Source: Clostridium saccharoperbutylacetonicum N1-4(HMT)
GTDB lineage: Bacteria; Bacillota; Clostridia; Clostridiales; Clostridiaceae
Direction: 5' to 3'
NCBI RefSeq assembly: GCF_000340885.1
Contig: NC_020291.1
Span: forward strand, 2,231,001-2,295,000
Length of the DNA stretch: 64,000 bases
Part shown: piece after piece, positions 1 to 8,565 of the stretch
How the letters are laid out: each line of letters opens with the position of its first letter
Numbering within the stretch: position 1 is the stretch's first letter
Notes under the pieces: generated by a model
The model's database searches: none
Told to the model about the DNA's origin: nothing
Seen by the model: only the letters and a program-made list of their open reading frames with translations
Translations under genes and position numbers: made by a program

Positions 1-120
1 GGAATGTGTATTGCTTTGCAAAACACAAATCAATTAAATAATTATGAATTATGATATAATATAACTTATGGTATTTTGGGGATTATAAAGAAAAAATGTA
101 TTGATTGTGAGGTGAATTTT

Positions 121-861
121 ATGAATATTGACTTAGAAAATAAAGTTGCAGTTATTACAGGGGCTGGAAGAGGGATAGGAAAGTCTATTGCAATATCATA
201 TGCACAGAACGGTGCAAAAGTATGTTGTTTATCAAGAAGTCAGAAGGAAATTGATGCTACAGCTAGTTATATTAAAGGGGAAGATGGAAATGCAATAGCA
301 TTAGCTTGTGATGTTAGCAATTATACTGAATTAGAGGAAGCGTTTAAAAAAATTTATAAAATTTATGGCCGAATAGATATAGTAGTTATAAACGCAGGGG
401 TTGATTGTGACAAAGCACCAGTTGAAGAATTAAGTATTGAAGCGTGGAAGAAAGTAATGGATGTTAATTTTACAGGAGCCTTCTATACAGCTAAAGCAGC
501 AATTCCATATTTAAAGAAACAAGGGGGTGGAAAGATAATTACTATAGGTTCTGGACTTGGACATAAAGGGAGAGCGGATAATTCAGCTTATTCATGTTCA
601 AAAGCAGGACTATGGATGTTAACAAGAGTTTTAGCTCAAGAGTTGCATAAATTTAATATTAGTGTAAATGAATTAATTCCAGGGCCAGTTGTAACAGATA
701 TGGGAAATGACAGTATGAAAGATGGTAGTTCAGCTTTTTCAGTTGACAGTGAATGGACTAAGAAACCAGAAGATGTTACGAATCTCGCCTTGTTTATGGC
801 GAATCAACCATTAATCGGACCAACAGGTCAGAGTTATAGTTTGATGAGAAGAGATCTTTGA
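121..861 (+). CDS. SDR-family NAD(P)-dependent oxidoreductase
   Basis: This 246-residue protein is a classical short-chain dehydrogenase/reductase with a Rossmann fold that transfers hydride between NAD(P)H and an alcohol or carbonyl. The cofactor motif TGAGRGIG lies at residues 13-20, NAG near residue 90, and the catalytic YSCSK (Tyr-x-x-x-Lys) near residue 155, with an upstream Ser in IGSG. Length is normal for the FabG/glucose-dehydrogenase-like group. I chose the ATG at 121 because GAGGTG precedes it by seven bases; an upstream TTG at 76 has no such site. The substrate cannot be told. The gene is followed 46 bases later by an HD hydrolase and may be cotranscribed with it. Confidence 0.88.
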   Translation: MNIDLENKVAVITGAGRGIGKSIAISYAQNGAKVCCLSRSQKEIDATASYIKGEDGNAIALACDVSNYTELEEAFKKIYKIYGRIDIVVINAGVDCDKAPVEELSIEAWKKVMDVNFTGAFYTAKAAIPYLKKQGGGKIITIGSGLGHKGRADNSAYSCSKAGLWMLTRVLAQELHKFNISVNELIPGPVVTDMGNDSMKDGSSAFSVDSEWTKKPEDVTNLALFMANQPLIGPTGQSYSLMRRDL

Positions 862-907
862 TTCAGAAAATATAAAATTACAAAATAGTTAAGGTTGGGA
901 AACAATT

Positions 908-1552
908 ATGAATAAAGAATTATTAGAAAAAACATTATTATATATTCAAGATATATTTCAAAATGATTATAGTGGACATGATTATTATCATAGTATTAGA
1001 GTTTATAAATTAGCAACTTCTATTTGTAAAGGAGAAAATGCTGATTTGGAAATAGTTCAATTAGCTGCGTTATTACATGATGTAGATGATTATAAATTAT
1101 TTGGTGGGAACGTAGGAACTACTTCTAAAGCAGAAGCATTTTTAAAGAATAACGAAATTGCTGATGCAAAAATAAAAGCTATATGTGATATAATTGCGTC
1201 AATATCTTTTAAAGGTACAGATACAAAGGTTCCAGAAAGTTTTGAAGGAAAAATAGTACAAGATGCCGATAGACTTGATGCAATTGGGGCTATTGGAATT
1301 GCAAGAACCTTTGCATATGGAGGCAGCAAAAATAGAAGCATGCATATACCGAATGAAAAGCCCAAAGAAGATATGGATGAGGAAGAATATATTAAATCTG
1401 AAGGAACAACAATTAATCATTTCTATGAAAAATTGTTGAAATTAAAAGCTTTGATGAATACAGCTACGGCTAAAGAAATGGCTGAATCAAGACATAGATA
1501 TATGGAAAATTTTCTTGATGAATTCTTTAGTGAATGGGATGGGGTGTTATAA
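908..1552 (+). CDS. HD-domain phosphohydrolase (YpgQ/YedJ-like)
   Basis: This is a 214-residue soluble protein of the HD superfamily, metal-dependent phosphohydrolases that act on nucleotides or other phosphate esters. The metal ligands expected for the family are visible: His28 in YYHSIRV, the His57-Asp58 doublet in LLHDVDDY, and a downstream Asp in QDADRLDAIG. Length matches the YpgQ/YedJ group, of which Bacillus YpgQ is a nucleotide pyrophosphatase; the substrate here is inferred only. It follows the SDR gene in the same direction. Confidence 0.82.
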   Translation: MNKELLEKTLLYIQDIFQNDYSGHDYYHSIRVYKLATSICKGENADLEIVQLAALLHDVDDYKLFGGNVGTTSKAEAFLKNNEIADAKIKAICDIIASISFKGTDTKVPESFEGKIVQDADRLDAIGAIGIARTFAYGGSKNRSMHIPNEKPKEDMDEEEYIKSEGTTINHFYEKLLKLKALMNTATAKEMAESRHRYMENFLDEFFSEWDGVL

Positions 1553-1554
1553 TA

Positions 1555-1587
1555 ATAAAAACAGAAAGATTATTGCTAGTTCCATAA
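1555..1587 (+). pseudogene. Possible GNAT N-terminal remnant
   Basis: Directly after the HD gene the frame reads IKTERLLLVP and then stops. This is the usual opening of RimJ/RimL-type acetyltransferases (IxTERLxL). No start codon and no continuation follow. It is probably the stump of a deleted acetyltransferase gene, but the match is short. Confidence 0.3.
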
Positions 1588-1738
1588 AACAAAGAATTTT
1601 GAAAAAATATAATTAAGATAGGGTTTATTTTTATTTAGATAAATATGTTAGCATTTCGCATTAACTTAGAATTATTTCTAGCAATACAGTTCAAGAAGTA
1701 ATTTTAAAAATAAGATATTATTTTTTTGAGGTGATAAC

Positions 1739-2665
1739 ATGGATAACTGGGAAATAGTAAATGCAGTTCAAAGGATGCAAGATTATATAGAGGATCATAT
1801 TGTTGAGGAAATTACTCTTAATGATCTCTCAAAAGCAGCAGGATATTCTCAATGGCATAGTGCTAGAATTTTTAAGAAATTACTAAATAAAAGTCCATTT
1901 GAATATATTAGAGCATTAAGGCTTAGTAAAGCTGCTTTGGTATTACGTGATGAACATCCAAGGGTAGTTGACGTAGCTTTTGATTTTGTATTTAGTTCTC
2001 ATGAAGGCTTTACAAAAGCCTTTTCGAAACAATTTGGAATTGCGCCAAGAAAATATATCGAAAATACACCGCCAATTGGTCTTTTCATTCCTGATAGTAT
2101 CCATGATTATTATCTGATATTAAATAAAGGAGCGAATGTTATGGAAGAAAAGAAAGAAAAGAATACTATTTTTGTTCAAGTGGTAGAACGCCCAAGGCGA
2201 AAGGTATTGCTAAAAAGAGGCGTCAAAGCAACTGAATATTTTGCTTATTGCGAAGAAGTTGGATGTGATGTTTGGGGAATGCTTTCTAGTGTTAAGGAAG
2301 CACTTTATGAACCTATTGGAATGTGGCTTCCTAATCATTTAATTAAAGAAGGAACTTCAAAATATGTTCAAGGGGTGGAAGTACCACTAGATTATGATAA
2401 ACCAATTCCAGAAGGATATGATCTTATAGAGTTGCCACCTTGCAAAATGATGGTATTTCAAGGTGAACCCTATGATGATGAAAAATTCATGAATGAAATT
2501 TCAAGTGTGTGGAAGTCTATTGAAAATTATAATCCTGAATTGTATGGATTTGAATGGGCAGAAGAGGAAGCACCAAGATTTCAGCTTGCCCCAATGGGTT
2601 ATAGAGGTTATATTGAGGCAAGACCAGTAAAACAGATAAATAAAAGAAATGAGAGCAACTTTTAA
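1739..2665 (+). CDS. AraC-family regulator with GyrI-like effector domain
   Basis: This 308-residue protein has two AraC-type helix-turn-helix motifs in the first ~110 residues (LNDLSKAAGYSQWHSARIFKK, then VVDVAFDFVFSSHEGFTKAFSKQFG) and a C-terminal GyrI/SOUL-like ligand-binding domain from about residue 140 to the end. This Rob/SoxS-plus-GyrI architecture usually senses small hydrophobic compounds and activates detoxification genes. The start is supported by GAGGTGAT eight bases upstream. Three other AraC regulators occur in the window, two of them (41645 and 44735) with the same architecture. The target is unknown; the GNAT gene downstream is a candidate. Confidence 0.87.
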   Translation: MDNWEIVNAVQRMQDYIEDHIVEEITLNDLSKAAGYSQWHSARIFKKLLNKSPFEYIRALRLSKAALVLRDEHPRVVDVAFDFVFSSHEGFTKAFSKQFGIAPRKYIENTPPIGLFIPDSIHDYYLILNKGANVMEEKKEKNTIFVQVVERPRRKVLLKRGVKATEYFAYCEEVGCDVWGMLSSVKEALYEPIGMWLPNHLIKEGTSKYVQGVEVPLDYDKPIPEGYDLIELPPCKMMVFQGEPYDDEKFMNEISSVWKSIENYNPELYGFEWAEEEAPRFQLAPMGYRGYIEARPVKQINKRNESNF

Positions 2666-2734
2666 TCTGAAATTCTTATAATATGAATCAATAAAAATAA
2701 ATAATAGCTTGTAAAATTGCATTATTCAAGAAAT

Positions 2735-2769
2735 GAACTGCTCCATGTCTACTTGACAGGGAGTAGTTC
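2735..2769 (+). terminator. Hairpin after the AraC gene
   Basis: GAACTGCTCC pairs with GGAGTAGTTC (one G-U pair) across a 15-base loop. No T-run follows, so it is either a weak terminator or a processing hairpin. Confidence 0.4.
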
Positions 2770-2827
2770 ACAATTGGTAATAGGATATAATCTTTTATTT
2801 AACGTTTTAGTTTAGGAGAGTATAAGA

Positions 2828-3682
2828 ATGATTAATTACAATACAGTTGAAAATATAGCCATTGAAAAAATACATAGTACATTTATAGATGCATTTTCAG
2901 ATTATCAAGTAAAAATGGATCTACCTCTTTTAAAGCTTCAACAGATGCTTAAGCGAAGAGGTTATGTTGCAGCAGCTTCAATAGGAGCATTTAATGATGA
3001 TGTTTTAGTTGGATTTCTTTTAAATGCAATTAGACCATGGAATGGAAAATTATCTGCCTACGATACAGGAACAGGTGTTATAAATAGTTATAGAAATAAT
3101 GGAATAACAAGTAATATGTTTCTGAGTGCAAAAGAATTGATTAAAGAAATGGGAGTGGAACAATATGTACTGGAAGTAATCCAATCTAATACTCCTGCAG
3201 TTAGCCTTTATAAAAAACAAGGTTTTGAAATTTTAAGAGATTTTGAATGTTTTATCTTAGATAAAAATAGGTTTAAAGCTATGCCTAAATATAAGGTTCA
3301 AAATATCAAGATAATTACAGAAAGTATATGGCTAGAATTAATAAAATTCTGGGATTTCATGCCATCTTGGCAGAATTCTATTGATTCAATTAATGCAGCA
3401 GCAGATACCTTTAAATATTCTATAGTAAGCATTGAGGGTAAGATTGTTGGTTATGGAATCATTGATATAATTACAGGAGACATTCCTCAAATAGCGGTAG
3501 ACAAAAACCATAGAGGTAATGGAATTGGAAAGAGCATATTTGCAGATTTATTGAAAAGTACAGAAGCTGATAGTATTAAAGTTTTAAATGTAGATAGTAA
3601 GAGTACAGCCATGAAGAATTTTTTACTAAAGTTAGGGTTTGATCAAAATGTTAAACAATATGAAATGAGTTTAAAACTTTAA
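2828..3682 (+). CDS. GNAT-family N-acetyltransferase, tandem-domain
   Basis: A 284-residue acetyl-CoA-dependent N-acetyltransferase. The first half carries a GNAT core with the AcCoA loop around YRNNGITSNM (about residues 96-105) and the typical end AVSLYKKQGFEIL. The second half repeats the pattern with DKNHRGNGIGKSIF (around residue 225) and a C-terminal FLLKLGF. Double-GNAT proteins of this length occur in Firmicutes; substrates are usually unknown and range from small amines to antibiotics. AGGAGAG lies ten bases before the ATG. The gene stands alone between the AraC gene and a convergent MFS gene. Confidence 0.83.
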   Translation: MINYNTVENIAIEKIHSTFIDAFSDYQVKMDLPLLKLQQMLKRRGYVAAASIGAFNDDVLVGFLLNAIRPWNGKLSAYDTGTGVINSYRNNGITSNMFLSAKELIKEMGVEQYVLEVIQSNTPAVSLYKKQGFEILRDFECFILDKNRFKAMPKYKVQNIKIITESIWLELIKFWDFMPSWQNSIDSINAAADTFKYSIVSIEGKIVGYGIIDIITGDIPQIAVDKNHRGNGIGKSIFADLLKSTEADSIKVLNVDSKSTAMKNFLLKLGFDQNVKQYEMSLKL

Positions 3683-3716
3683 ACTCATTTCATAATTTAA
3701 ATTTATAGAAATATTA

Positions 3717-4937
3717 TTATGATTTCCTACCAGTTTTAAAAAGAATAATCACTATAATTTGAGTTACTAATCCAAAAATACAAACACCATACCATCCAAA
3801 GTGAGAATAACTATAGGTACCTAGAAAAGAACCCATTGCTCCTCCAAGAAAAAAACTAACCATATAAATAGTATTGAGTCTATTACGTGTTTCCTCATTT
3901 AAAGCTTGTACTATTGCTTGATTTGATACATTACAAGCCTGCACTCCTAGATCAAGAAAGACAATTCCTAAAATAAGTCCCCATATTTTAAAACCAAACA
4001 TAAAGAAGATTAAATAAGCAATTATGACTACAACTATACTGATGCCTATTGCAAATCTAGGACCTTTCTTATCTGCCATTTTTCCAACTATCGGAGCTGC
4101 AAGAGCACCGCTGATTCCAACTAATCCTAATAATCCAGCTGCTTCAGACCCCATATTGTAATGAGGGCTTTCAAGTAAAAATATAAGTGATGTCCAAAAT
4201 GCACTAAAAGCTGAAAACATAAGGGCCCCGATAAGAGAGGTTTTTCTTAAAATTGGCTCGGTTTTTATCAAATATATCAAGGATTTTAACAATTCAGTAT
4301 ATTTAATGTTAGAGGTAGGTTTACATAAAGGAACTAATTTTCTTAGAATAATCATAAGAATAAACATAGTGATAGCAGCAATAAGATAAACTGTTCTCCA
4401 ACCAAAGTAGCTGCCTATAAGTCCACTGACAGTACGAGAAATCAAGATTCCAATTAATAAACCGCTCATAATTGTTCCAATTATTTGACCTCTTTGTTTT
4501 GGGTCTGATAATTGTGCAGCTAAAGGAATAATAAGCTGAGGAATAATAGAAGTAAAGCCAATGAGAAAAGAGGAGAAGCTTAGGATGAAAATATTTGAAG
4601 AAAAGAACATACACATAAGTGAAAGGATTGAACATAAAAGCATTATGATTATTAAGTTTCTTTTCTCTTTTATATCCCCTAAGGGTAATATAAATATCAT
4701 TCCAACGGCATAACCTATTTGTGTTAGCATAGCTACAAAACTTATACTTAATTGATTTACATGAAAGGTTTTGGCTATATCAGCTAATAATGGCTGGATA
4801 TAATATAAATTTGCTACAGTAGCACCACAGGCTATTGCCATAACTAAAATTAATAAACGGCTTAATGTATTAGAATTAGCTTTTAAATTGTTTGAAGTAT
4901 AATTAGTTTTTATAATAGTGTTATTTGCTTGATACAT
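3717..4937 (-). CDS. MFS transporter (DHA1-like drug/sugar efflux)
   Basis: A 406-residue membrane protein with about twelve hydrophobic segments after a polar 30-residue N-terminus. It belongs to the proton-driven major facilitator superfamily, in the AraJ/YgaY-like efflux group. The opening MAIACGATVANLYYIQPLLADIA is characteristic of that group, and the loop-2/3 motif appears as LPLGDIKEKRN. AGGAGTG precedes the ATG. It is transcribed toward the GNAT gene and stands alone with no adjacent regulator reading the same way. The substrate is not predictable. Confidence 0.85.
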   Translation of the reverse strand: MYQANNTIIKTNYTSNNLKANSNTLSRLLILVMAIACGATVANLYYIQPLLADIAKTFHVNQLSISFVAMLTQIGYAVGMIFILPLGDIKEKRNLIIIMLLCSILSLMCMFFSSNIFILSFSSFLIGFTSIIPQLIIPLAAQLSDPKQRGQIIGTIMSGLLIGILISRTVSGLIGSYFGWRTVYLIAAITMFILMIILRKLVPLCKPTSNIKYTELLKSLIYLIKTEPILRKTSLIGALMFSAFSAFWTSLIFLLESPHYNMGSEAAGLLGLVGISGALAAPIVGKMADKKGPRFAIGISIVVVIIAYLIFFMFGFKIWGLILGIVFLDLGVQACNVSNQAIVQALNEETRNRLNTIYMVSFFLGGAMGSFLGTYSYSHFGWYGVCIFGLVTQIIVIILFKTGRKS

Positions 4938-5113
4938 TTAAAAATCACTCCTATCTCAATAAATTGAGTATTTTCTTTATTATTTTCTTATTTCTTAAGA
5001 TTTAAGTTATATCGTTAAATAGTTATAATGAAATAAAGAATTAGAATAACAATTAAATTGAATTTTTAGTATTAAAGATATTGCTATTCTAATAAGTAGG
5101 TAAAAATAATAAT

Positions 5114-5749
5114 TTAGCGAATAAGATTAGTGAATATCTTTTCTTCTCTTTCTGGTTTTTGAATAATTCCTTGTCCATTTTCTACAAGCTTCATAAGCCA
5201 AGCCATATTTTTACCTAGTATTCTCATTATTTGTATTCCTTCTTCGTCTTGCATTACCTCACCTGGTAATCTACCATTAATAACATTCCAGTAATTTGAA
5301 GTGGGGATTAGCATTTCAGAATGATTAAGATAATTATTTAATTGATCGAAGGTTGGAATTCCACCAGCACGTCTTGCAGCGACTACGGCAGCTCCGACTC
5401 TAAGTCTTAGCATGCTATCATTAGCTTCTGCAACACGAAAAGCTCTATCTAAAAAAGCTTTCATTGTTCCAGCAATTGCAGAATAGTGTACTGGTGAACC
5501 CAAGATTATTCCATCTGCACCTTTCATCTTTTCAATCCAATCATTAACAGGATCAGTAGTAATAGCACATTTTCCATTTTTATTCTTTGTACAATATCCA
5601 CAAGCAACACATCCTCTAATAGTCTTATTTCCAACGTGGATTATTTCTGTTTCTATCCCTTCTTTTTCAAGTTCCTCAACAACTATTTTTATTCCGTGAT
5701 AAGTATTACCTTCTTTAGATGGACTTCCGTTAAAAGCTACAACTTTCAT
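5114..5749 (-). CDS. Flavodoxin-family NAD(P)H-dependent oxidoreductase
   Basis: A 211-residue flavodoxin-fold (NADPH-dependent FMN reductase) protein. FNGSPSKEGNTYHGI at residues 5-19 is the FMN phosphate loop. GCVACGYCTKNKNGKC at about 50-65 is the cysteine cluster found in iron-sulfur-flavoprotein-like members, and [20 protein letters not shown] is the second flavin loop. The ATG at 5749 follows AAGGAGG closely; an upstream ATG at 5785 lacks one. It diverges from the TetR gene at 6027 across palindromic operators. A close paralogue of identical length is at 30007-30642. The likely role is reduction of quinones or nitro compounds, which is inferred. Confidence 0.86.
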   Translation of the reverse strand: MKVVAFNGSPSKEGNTYHGIKIVVEELEKEGIETEIIHVGNKTIRGCVACGYCTKNKNGKCAITTDPVNDWIEKMKGADGIILGSPVHYSAIAGTMKAFLDRAFRVAEANDSMLRLRVGAAVVAARRAGGIPTFDQLNNYLNHSEMLIPTSNYWNVINGRLPGEVMQDEEGIQIMRILGKNMAWLMKLVENGQGIIQKPEREEKIFTNLIR

Positions 5750-5878
5750 TAATTTTTCCTCCTTAAATTTAATAATTTTATACATGTTATTAATTAGACA
5801 GATTTGGATTTGACTAGAATTTTAATTATTTCATAAATTAAGTAGTTCAAAATTCAAATTCTTACTAAAAATATTATT

Positions 5879-5926
5879 AAACTGAACGTTTAGTTTATAA
5901 ATATATAATATACTAAACGTTTAGTA
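5879..5926. promoter_or_regulatory. Paired TetR operator palindromes
   Basis: TACTAAACGTTTAGTA at 5911-5926 is a perfect 16-bp palindrome. A near copy, AACTGAACGTTTAGTT at 5880-5895 (one mismatched pair), lies 31 bp away, about three helical turns. Both sit in the divergent promoter between the flavoprotein and the TetR gene. Autoregulation and control of the flavoprotein are inferred. Confidence 0.8.
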
Positions 5927-6026
5927 ATGTAAATAGTTTTTTTTAAATTAAAAAAAGTATAGTATAATATACGTATAGTTTATTAAATGTATTGTTTTGA
6001 TTTGATTACAACGGAGGTAAGTACAG

Positions 6027-6599
6027 ATGGAAAAAAAATTAGGTCGTCCGCGCAGTGAAAAAACTAAAAATGCAATTCTTACTGCTGCATATGAGTTATT
6101 GCTCGAAAATGGTTTTGGAGCAGTCACAATTGAAAAAATTTCTGAAAAAGCTGGAGTTAGTAAAGCTACTATTTACAAATGGTGGCCGAATAAAGCAGCT
6201 GTTGTTATGGATGCTTTTTTTGATGCGGCTGCTGAGAGACTTCCAATACCTGATACAGGATCAACTATTAAGGATATGACGATTCAAGTAAATAATTTAT
6301 CAAAATTTCTAGTTAGTCGAGAGGGAAAGGTAATTAATGAGATAATAGCAGAAGGTCAGTATGATCAAAAACTAGCTGAGACATATCGAACAATGTATTT
6401 TAATCCTCGCCGACTTGATTCACGACGTATTTTAGAACGCGGAATTTCAAGAGGGGAACTGAAGGGAAATTTGGATATAGAATTAATTATAGATTTGATT
6501 TTCGGCCCAGTATTTTATAGATTATTAATTACAGGAGATGTGGTTGATGAAACTTTTATAAAGAAACTAATAAATTATGCATTTGAAGGAATAAAGTAA
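6027..6599 (+). CDS. TetR/AcrR-family transcriptional regulator
   Basis: A 190-residue TetR-type repressor. The N-terminal helix-turn-helix spans about residues 10-57 (ILTAAYELLLENGFGAVTIE, then KAGVSKATIYKWWPNKAAVV), followed by an all-helical ligand and dimerisation domain of the TetR_C_11-like sort. GGAGGT precedes the ATG. It diverges from the flavoprotein gene, and the palindromes at 5879-5926 are probable binding sites. An inducer would release repression of the flavoprotein; the inducer is unknown. Confidence 0.9.
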   Translation: MEKKLGRPRSEKTKNAILTAAYELLLENGFGAVTIEKISEKAGVSKATIYKWWPNKAAVVMDAFFDAAAERLPIPDTGSTIKDMTIQVNNLSKFLVSREGKVINEIIAEGQYDQKLAETYRTMYFNPRRLDSRRILERGISRGELKGNLDIELIIDLIFGPVFYRLLITGDVVDETFIKKLINYAFEGIK

Positions 6600-6620
6600 A
6601 ATTTAATATTAATAAAGTAC

Positions 6621-6666
6621 TATCCCTTATTTATGATAGGGTGAACCATATAATAAATAAAGGATA
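6621..6666. repeat. Dispersed hairpin element, copy R1
   Basis: ATCCCTTATTTAT pairs with ATAAATAAAGGAT around a loop holding GATAGGGTGAACCATA. This is the first of six copies of a hairpin with a conserved GATACGRTGAACCATATC-type apex and a stem that differs between copies but still pairs. It lies just after the TetR stop. Confidence 0.65.
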
Positions 6667-6699
6667 ATAAGTAAATTTAAGTGAAATAAAAACATGGCA

Positions 6700-6824
6700 A
6701 AACATATTGCAATATGTTTAATCCTAGAGTATATAATTCTAGTTGCTTAGGCAACTGGTATTACTAAATTTTTAGGTTATAAAAATAGTAGCTTCCAATC
6801 ACGATGCGGGGCTGCTGTTTTTTT
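6700..6824. terminator. Hairpin cluster ending in an intrinsic terminator
   Basis: Three hairpins occur in a row: the perfect 20-bp palindrome AAACATATTGCAATATGTTT at 6700-6719, AGTTGCTTAGGCAACT at 6741-6756, and AGTAGC/GCTGCT arms at about 6788-6816 followed by eight T. Only the last is a clear terminator for rightward transcription. Nothing coding was seen between 6600 and 7060. Confidence 0.6.
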
Positions 6825-6967
6825 TGAGACTTTTTTCTATAAGTAACGCTATGAATGTTAGTAGTGCTAGTAAAAATAATCCTGTCTGAAATAACAACAT
6901 TAAATAAAGTATTAATTTGAGTTGGTTAATTTTGACTGCTGGTTAGAATGGATATATTAATTAAAGG

Positions 6968-7027
6968 TAATAAATTATCGTAATACGATAATTTATTATT
7001 GACAAATGAAATGTGTAAGTATACACT
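6968..7027 (+). promoter_or_regulatory. Promoter with upstream 31-bp palindrome
   Basis: TTGACA at 6999-7004 and TACACT at 7022-7027 with a 17-bp spacer form a sigma-A promoter for the DUF2975 gene. Immediately upstream, TAATAAATTATCG and CGATAATTTATTA form a perfect inverted repeat with a 5-bp centre at 6968-6998. It is a candidate operator or activator site. Confidence 0.6.
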
Positions 7028-7060
7028 TAAAATGAAAAATATGGTTTTATGGAGGTATTT

Positions 7061-7540
7061 ATGAATCAGAAGAATTTGTCAAAATGTATTAAGATTATTG
7101 TAATGGCAATGGTGTTGTGTGGTGCAATTATATATTTTGAGGCAATACCATATATAGGGGATAGTCTTGTTAAGCAGGAAAAGGAATTCCAATATTGCTA
7201 TTGGCCATGGTTGATTTTTATTTGGTGTACAGCGATTCCATGTTATTTGGTTTTGTTTTTGACGTGGAGAATAGCAGATGAGGTAGGGAAGGATAATTCT
7301 TTTTCCAGGATAAATGCAATGTATTTAAAGTGGATCATGCTTGCTACACTTACCGATTCAGGATTCTTTTTTATTGGAAATATTGTATTGCTGTTGCTTA
7401 AAATGAATAACATGGGGATTTTTCTGCTATCAATATTAATTTGTTTTGTTGGAGTATGTATAGCAGTGGCATCAGCAGTCTTATCTCATCTAGTGCAAAA
7501 GGCAGCATTTATGAAAGAAGAAAATGAATCTTATATATAG
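7061..7540 (+). CDS. DUF2975 integral membrane protein
   Basis: A 159-residue protein with four hydrophobic segments (about residues 8-28, 45-68, 88-110 and 115-140). It matches the DUF2975 family, almost always encoded beside a small Xre regulator of the YozG kind, as here. GGAGG at 7051 places the start at 7061 rather than at the ATG at 7049. Function is unknown. The cassette continues with the Xre gene 12 bases later and then two more membrane ORFs. Confidence 0.75.
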   Translation: MNQKNLSKCIKIIVMAMVLCGAIIYFEAIPYIGDSLVKQEKEFQYCYWPWLIFIWCTAIPCYLVLFLTWRIADEVGKDNSFSRINAMYLKWIMLATLTDSGFFFIGNIVLLLLKMNNMGIFLLSILICFVGVCIAVASAVLSHLVQKAAFMKEENESYI

Positions 7541-7552
7541 GGGTGGAGTGTG

Positions 7553-7771
7553 ATGATAATAATTAATGTAGATGTAATGATGGCGAAAAGGAAAATGTCA
7601 TTAAAAGAATTAGCTGAAAAGGTAGGAATTACAAATGCGAACATGTCTGTGTTAAAGACTGGAAAAGTAAAGGGGGTAAAGTTTACTACTTTGAACGAAA
7701 TATGTAAAGCATTAGATTGTCAGCCGGGGGATATATTGGAATACAGGGAGGATGAAGATGAAAAAAATTAA
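7553..7771 (+). CDS. Small Xre/Cro-type regulator (YozG-like)
   Basis: A 72-residue single-domain helix-turn-helix protein. SLKELAEKVGITNANMSVLK and the later FTTLNEICKALDCQPGDIL are the typical recognition and closing helices of YozG/YdzF-type Xre proteins. The start is the ATG at 7553, with GGAG about five bases before; a GTG at 7550 is an alternative. It follows the DUF2975 gene and overlaps the next small ORF at its A-run. It probably regulates its own cassette. Confidence 0.85.
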   Translation: MIIINVDVMMAKRKMSLKELAEKVGITNANMSVLKTGKVKGVKFTTLNEICKALDCQPGDILEYREDEDEKN

Positions 7772-7902
7772 GCTTGACATATATAGCGAATGTTGTGTAT
7801 TTTATTATGAAACCATTAGAATGGATATTTTTGATAGTACTGTATTTCTGTGATGTGAATCCAGAAAATCGGATTGCGGTGCAGTATCTGCCCAAAAAAT
7901 AA
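7758..7902 (+). pseudogene. Small membrane protein, frameshifted at an A7 run
   Basis: ATG at 7758 follows GGAGGATGA, but its frame soon becomes non-membranous and stops. After losing one A from the A7 run at 7761-7767, the frame would read about 47 residues: a hydrophobic stretch with KPLEWIFLIVLYFCDV, then NPENRIAVQYLPKK and TAA at 7900. A shorter in-frame product could start at ATG 7807 (31 residues). Small proteins of this type are, as I recall, common behind DUF2975-Xre pairs. Slippage, phase variation, sequencing error or real decay are all possible. Confidence 0.5.
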
Positions 7903-7948
7903 GTAATAAAAATTGGTTGACAGTAAATATGAAAGAGTGGTGGGAATA

Positions 7949-8341
7949 ATGGAAAAGCATATAAAATATATAATTATGTTTGCTGTGTTGCTGATAATTG
8001 AAATCCTTATTGGAAGATTCATGCATCACGGTTTTATCCGTGATTATGGAGGAGATATACTAATAATTCCTTTACTATATACATTTATACGGATATTTTG
8101 GCTGGAGGATAGCAAAACTACAAGATTATATCTTCCATTAGGATTGTTCTTATTTGGAGTGTGTGTAGAGCTTTTACAAGCTGTTAATTTTATTGACATT
8201 CTTGAAATTGGAAGGAATTCGACGCTTGGAATCATCATTGGTTCTACATGTGATTGGAAAGATATATTATGTTATTTGGCTGGAACTGTATTGATATCAG
8301 GCTGGAATTATAAAAACTTATTAAAAAGAATTACATATTGA
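7949..8341 (+). CDS. DUF2809-family membrane protein
   Basis: A 130-residue protein with four hydrophobic segments. The sequence FIRDYGGDILIIPLLYTFIR near residue 30 and CVELLQAVNFIDIL near residue 75 are the DUF2809 hallmarks (RDYxGD and the E-x-x-Q core). The ATG at 7949 is chosen over the TTG at 7913 because it gives the usual N-terminus, though its ribosome site (GGTGGGA) is weak. It closes the DUF2975-Xre membrane cassette. Function is unknown. Confidence 0.7.
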   Translation: MEKHIKYIIMFAVLLIIEILIGRFMHHGFIRDYGGDILIIPLLYTFIRIFWLEDSKTTRLYLPLGLFLFGVCVELLQAVNFIDILEIGRNSTLGIIIGSTCDWKDILCYLAGTVLISGWNYKNLLKRITY

Positions 8342-8434
8342 CTAGGTTATGAGTAATACCTGTAGAATGTGTGATTTAAGCAATATAAGTAAATGAGGAA
8401 TTTACTAAAGTTTGATGTAGAATAGTTAAAACTA

Positions 8435-8473
8435 ACTTGCCATATAAAAATGAAAAATGGTAAGTTTTATTTT
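8435..8473 (+). terminator. Intrinsic terminator (CCATATAAAAAT family)
   Basis: ACTTGCCAT pairs with ATGGTAAGT around a TAAAA-containing loop, followed by TTTATTTTA. Two more terminators in the window, at 29279 and 38675, share the same loop and outer stem. Confidence 0.7.
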
Positions 8474-8565
8474 ATTTATATATAATATAAATATGTTGCA
8501 GAATGGTAAATAATTGCGAAGCACAGTTTGCAGTTTGTAAAAGATAGTTTGTTGGAGAGGATATT

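Noticed and set aside
1..120. Partial gene at the left edge
   Set aside because: No frame continues from the edge with coding character; it looks like promoter sequence for the SDR gene.
1090..1420. Minus-strand open frames inside the HD gene
   Set aside because: They are antisense to a well-supported gene, lack ribosome sites and have no recognisable domain.
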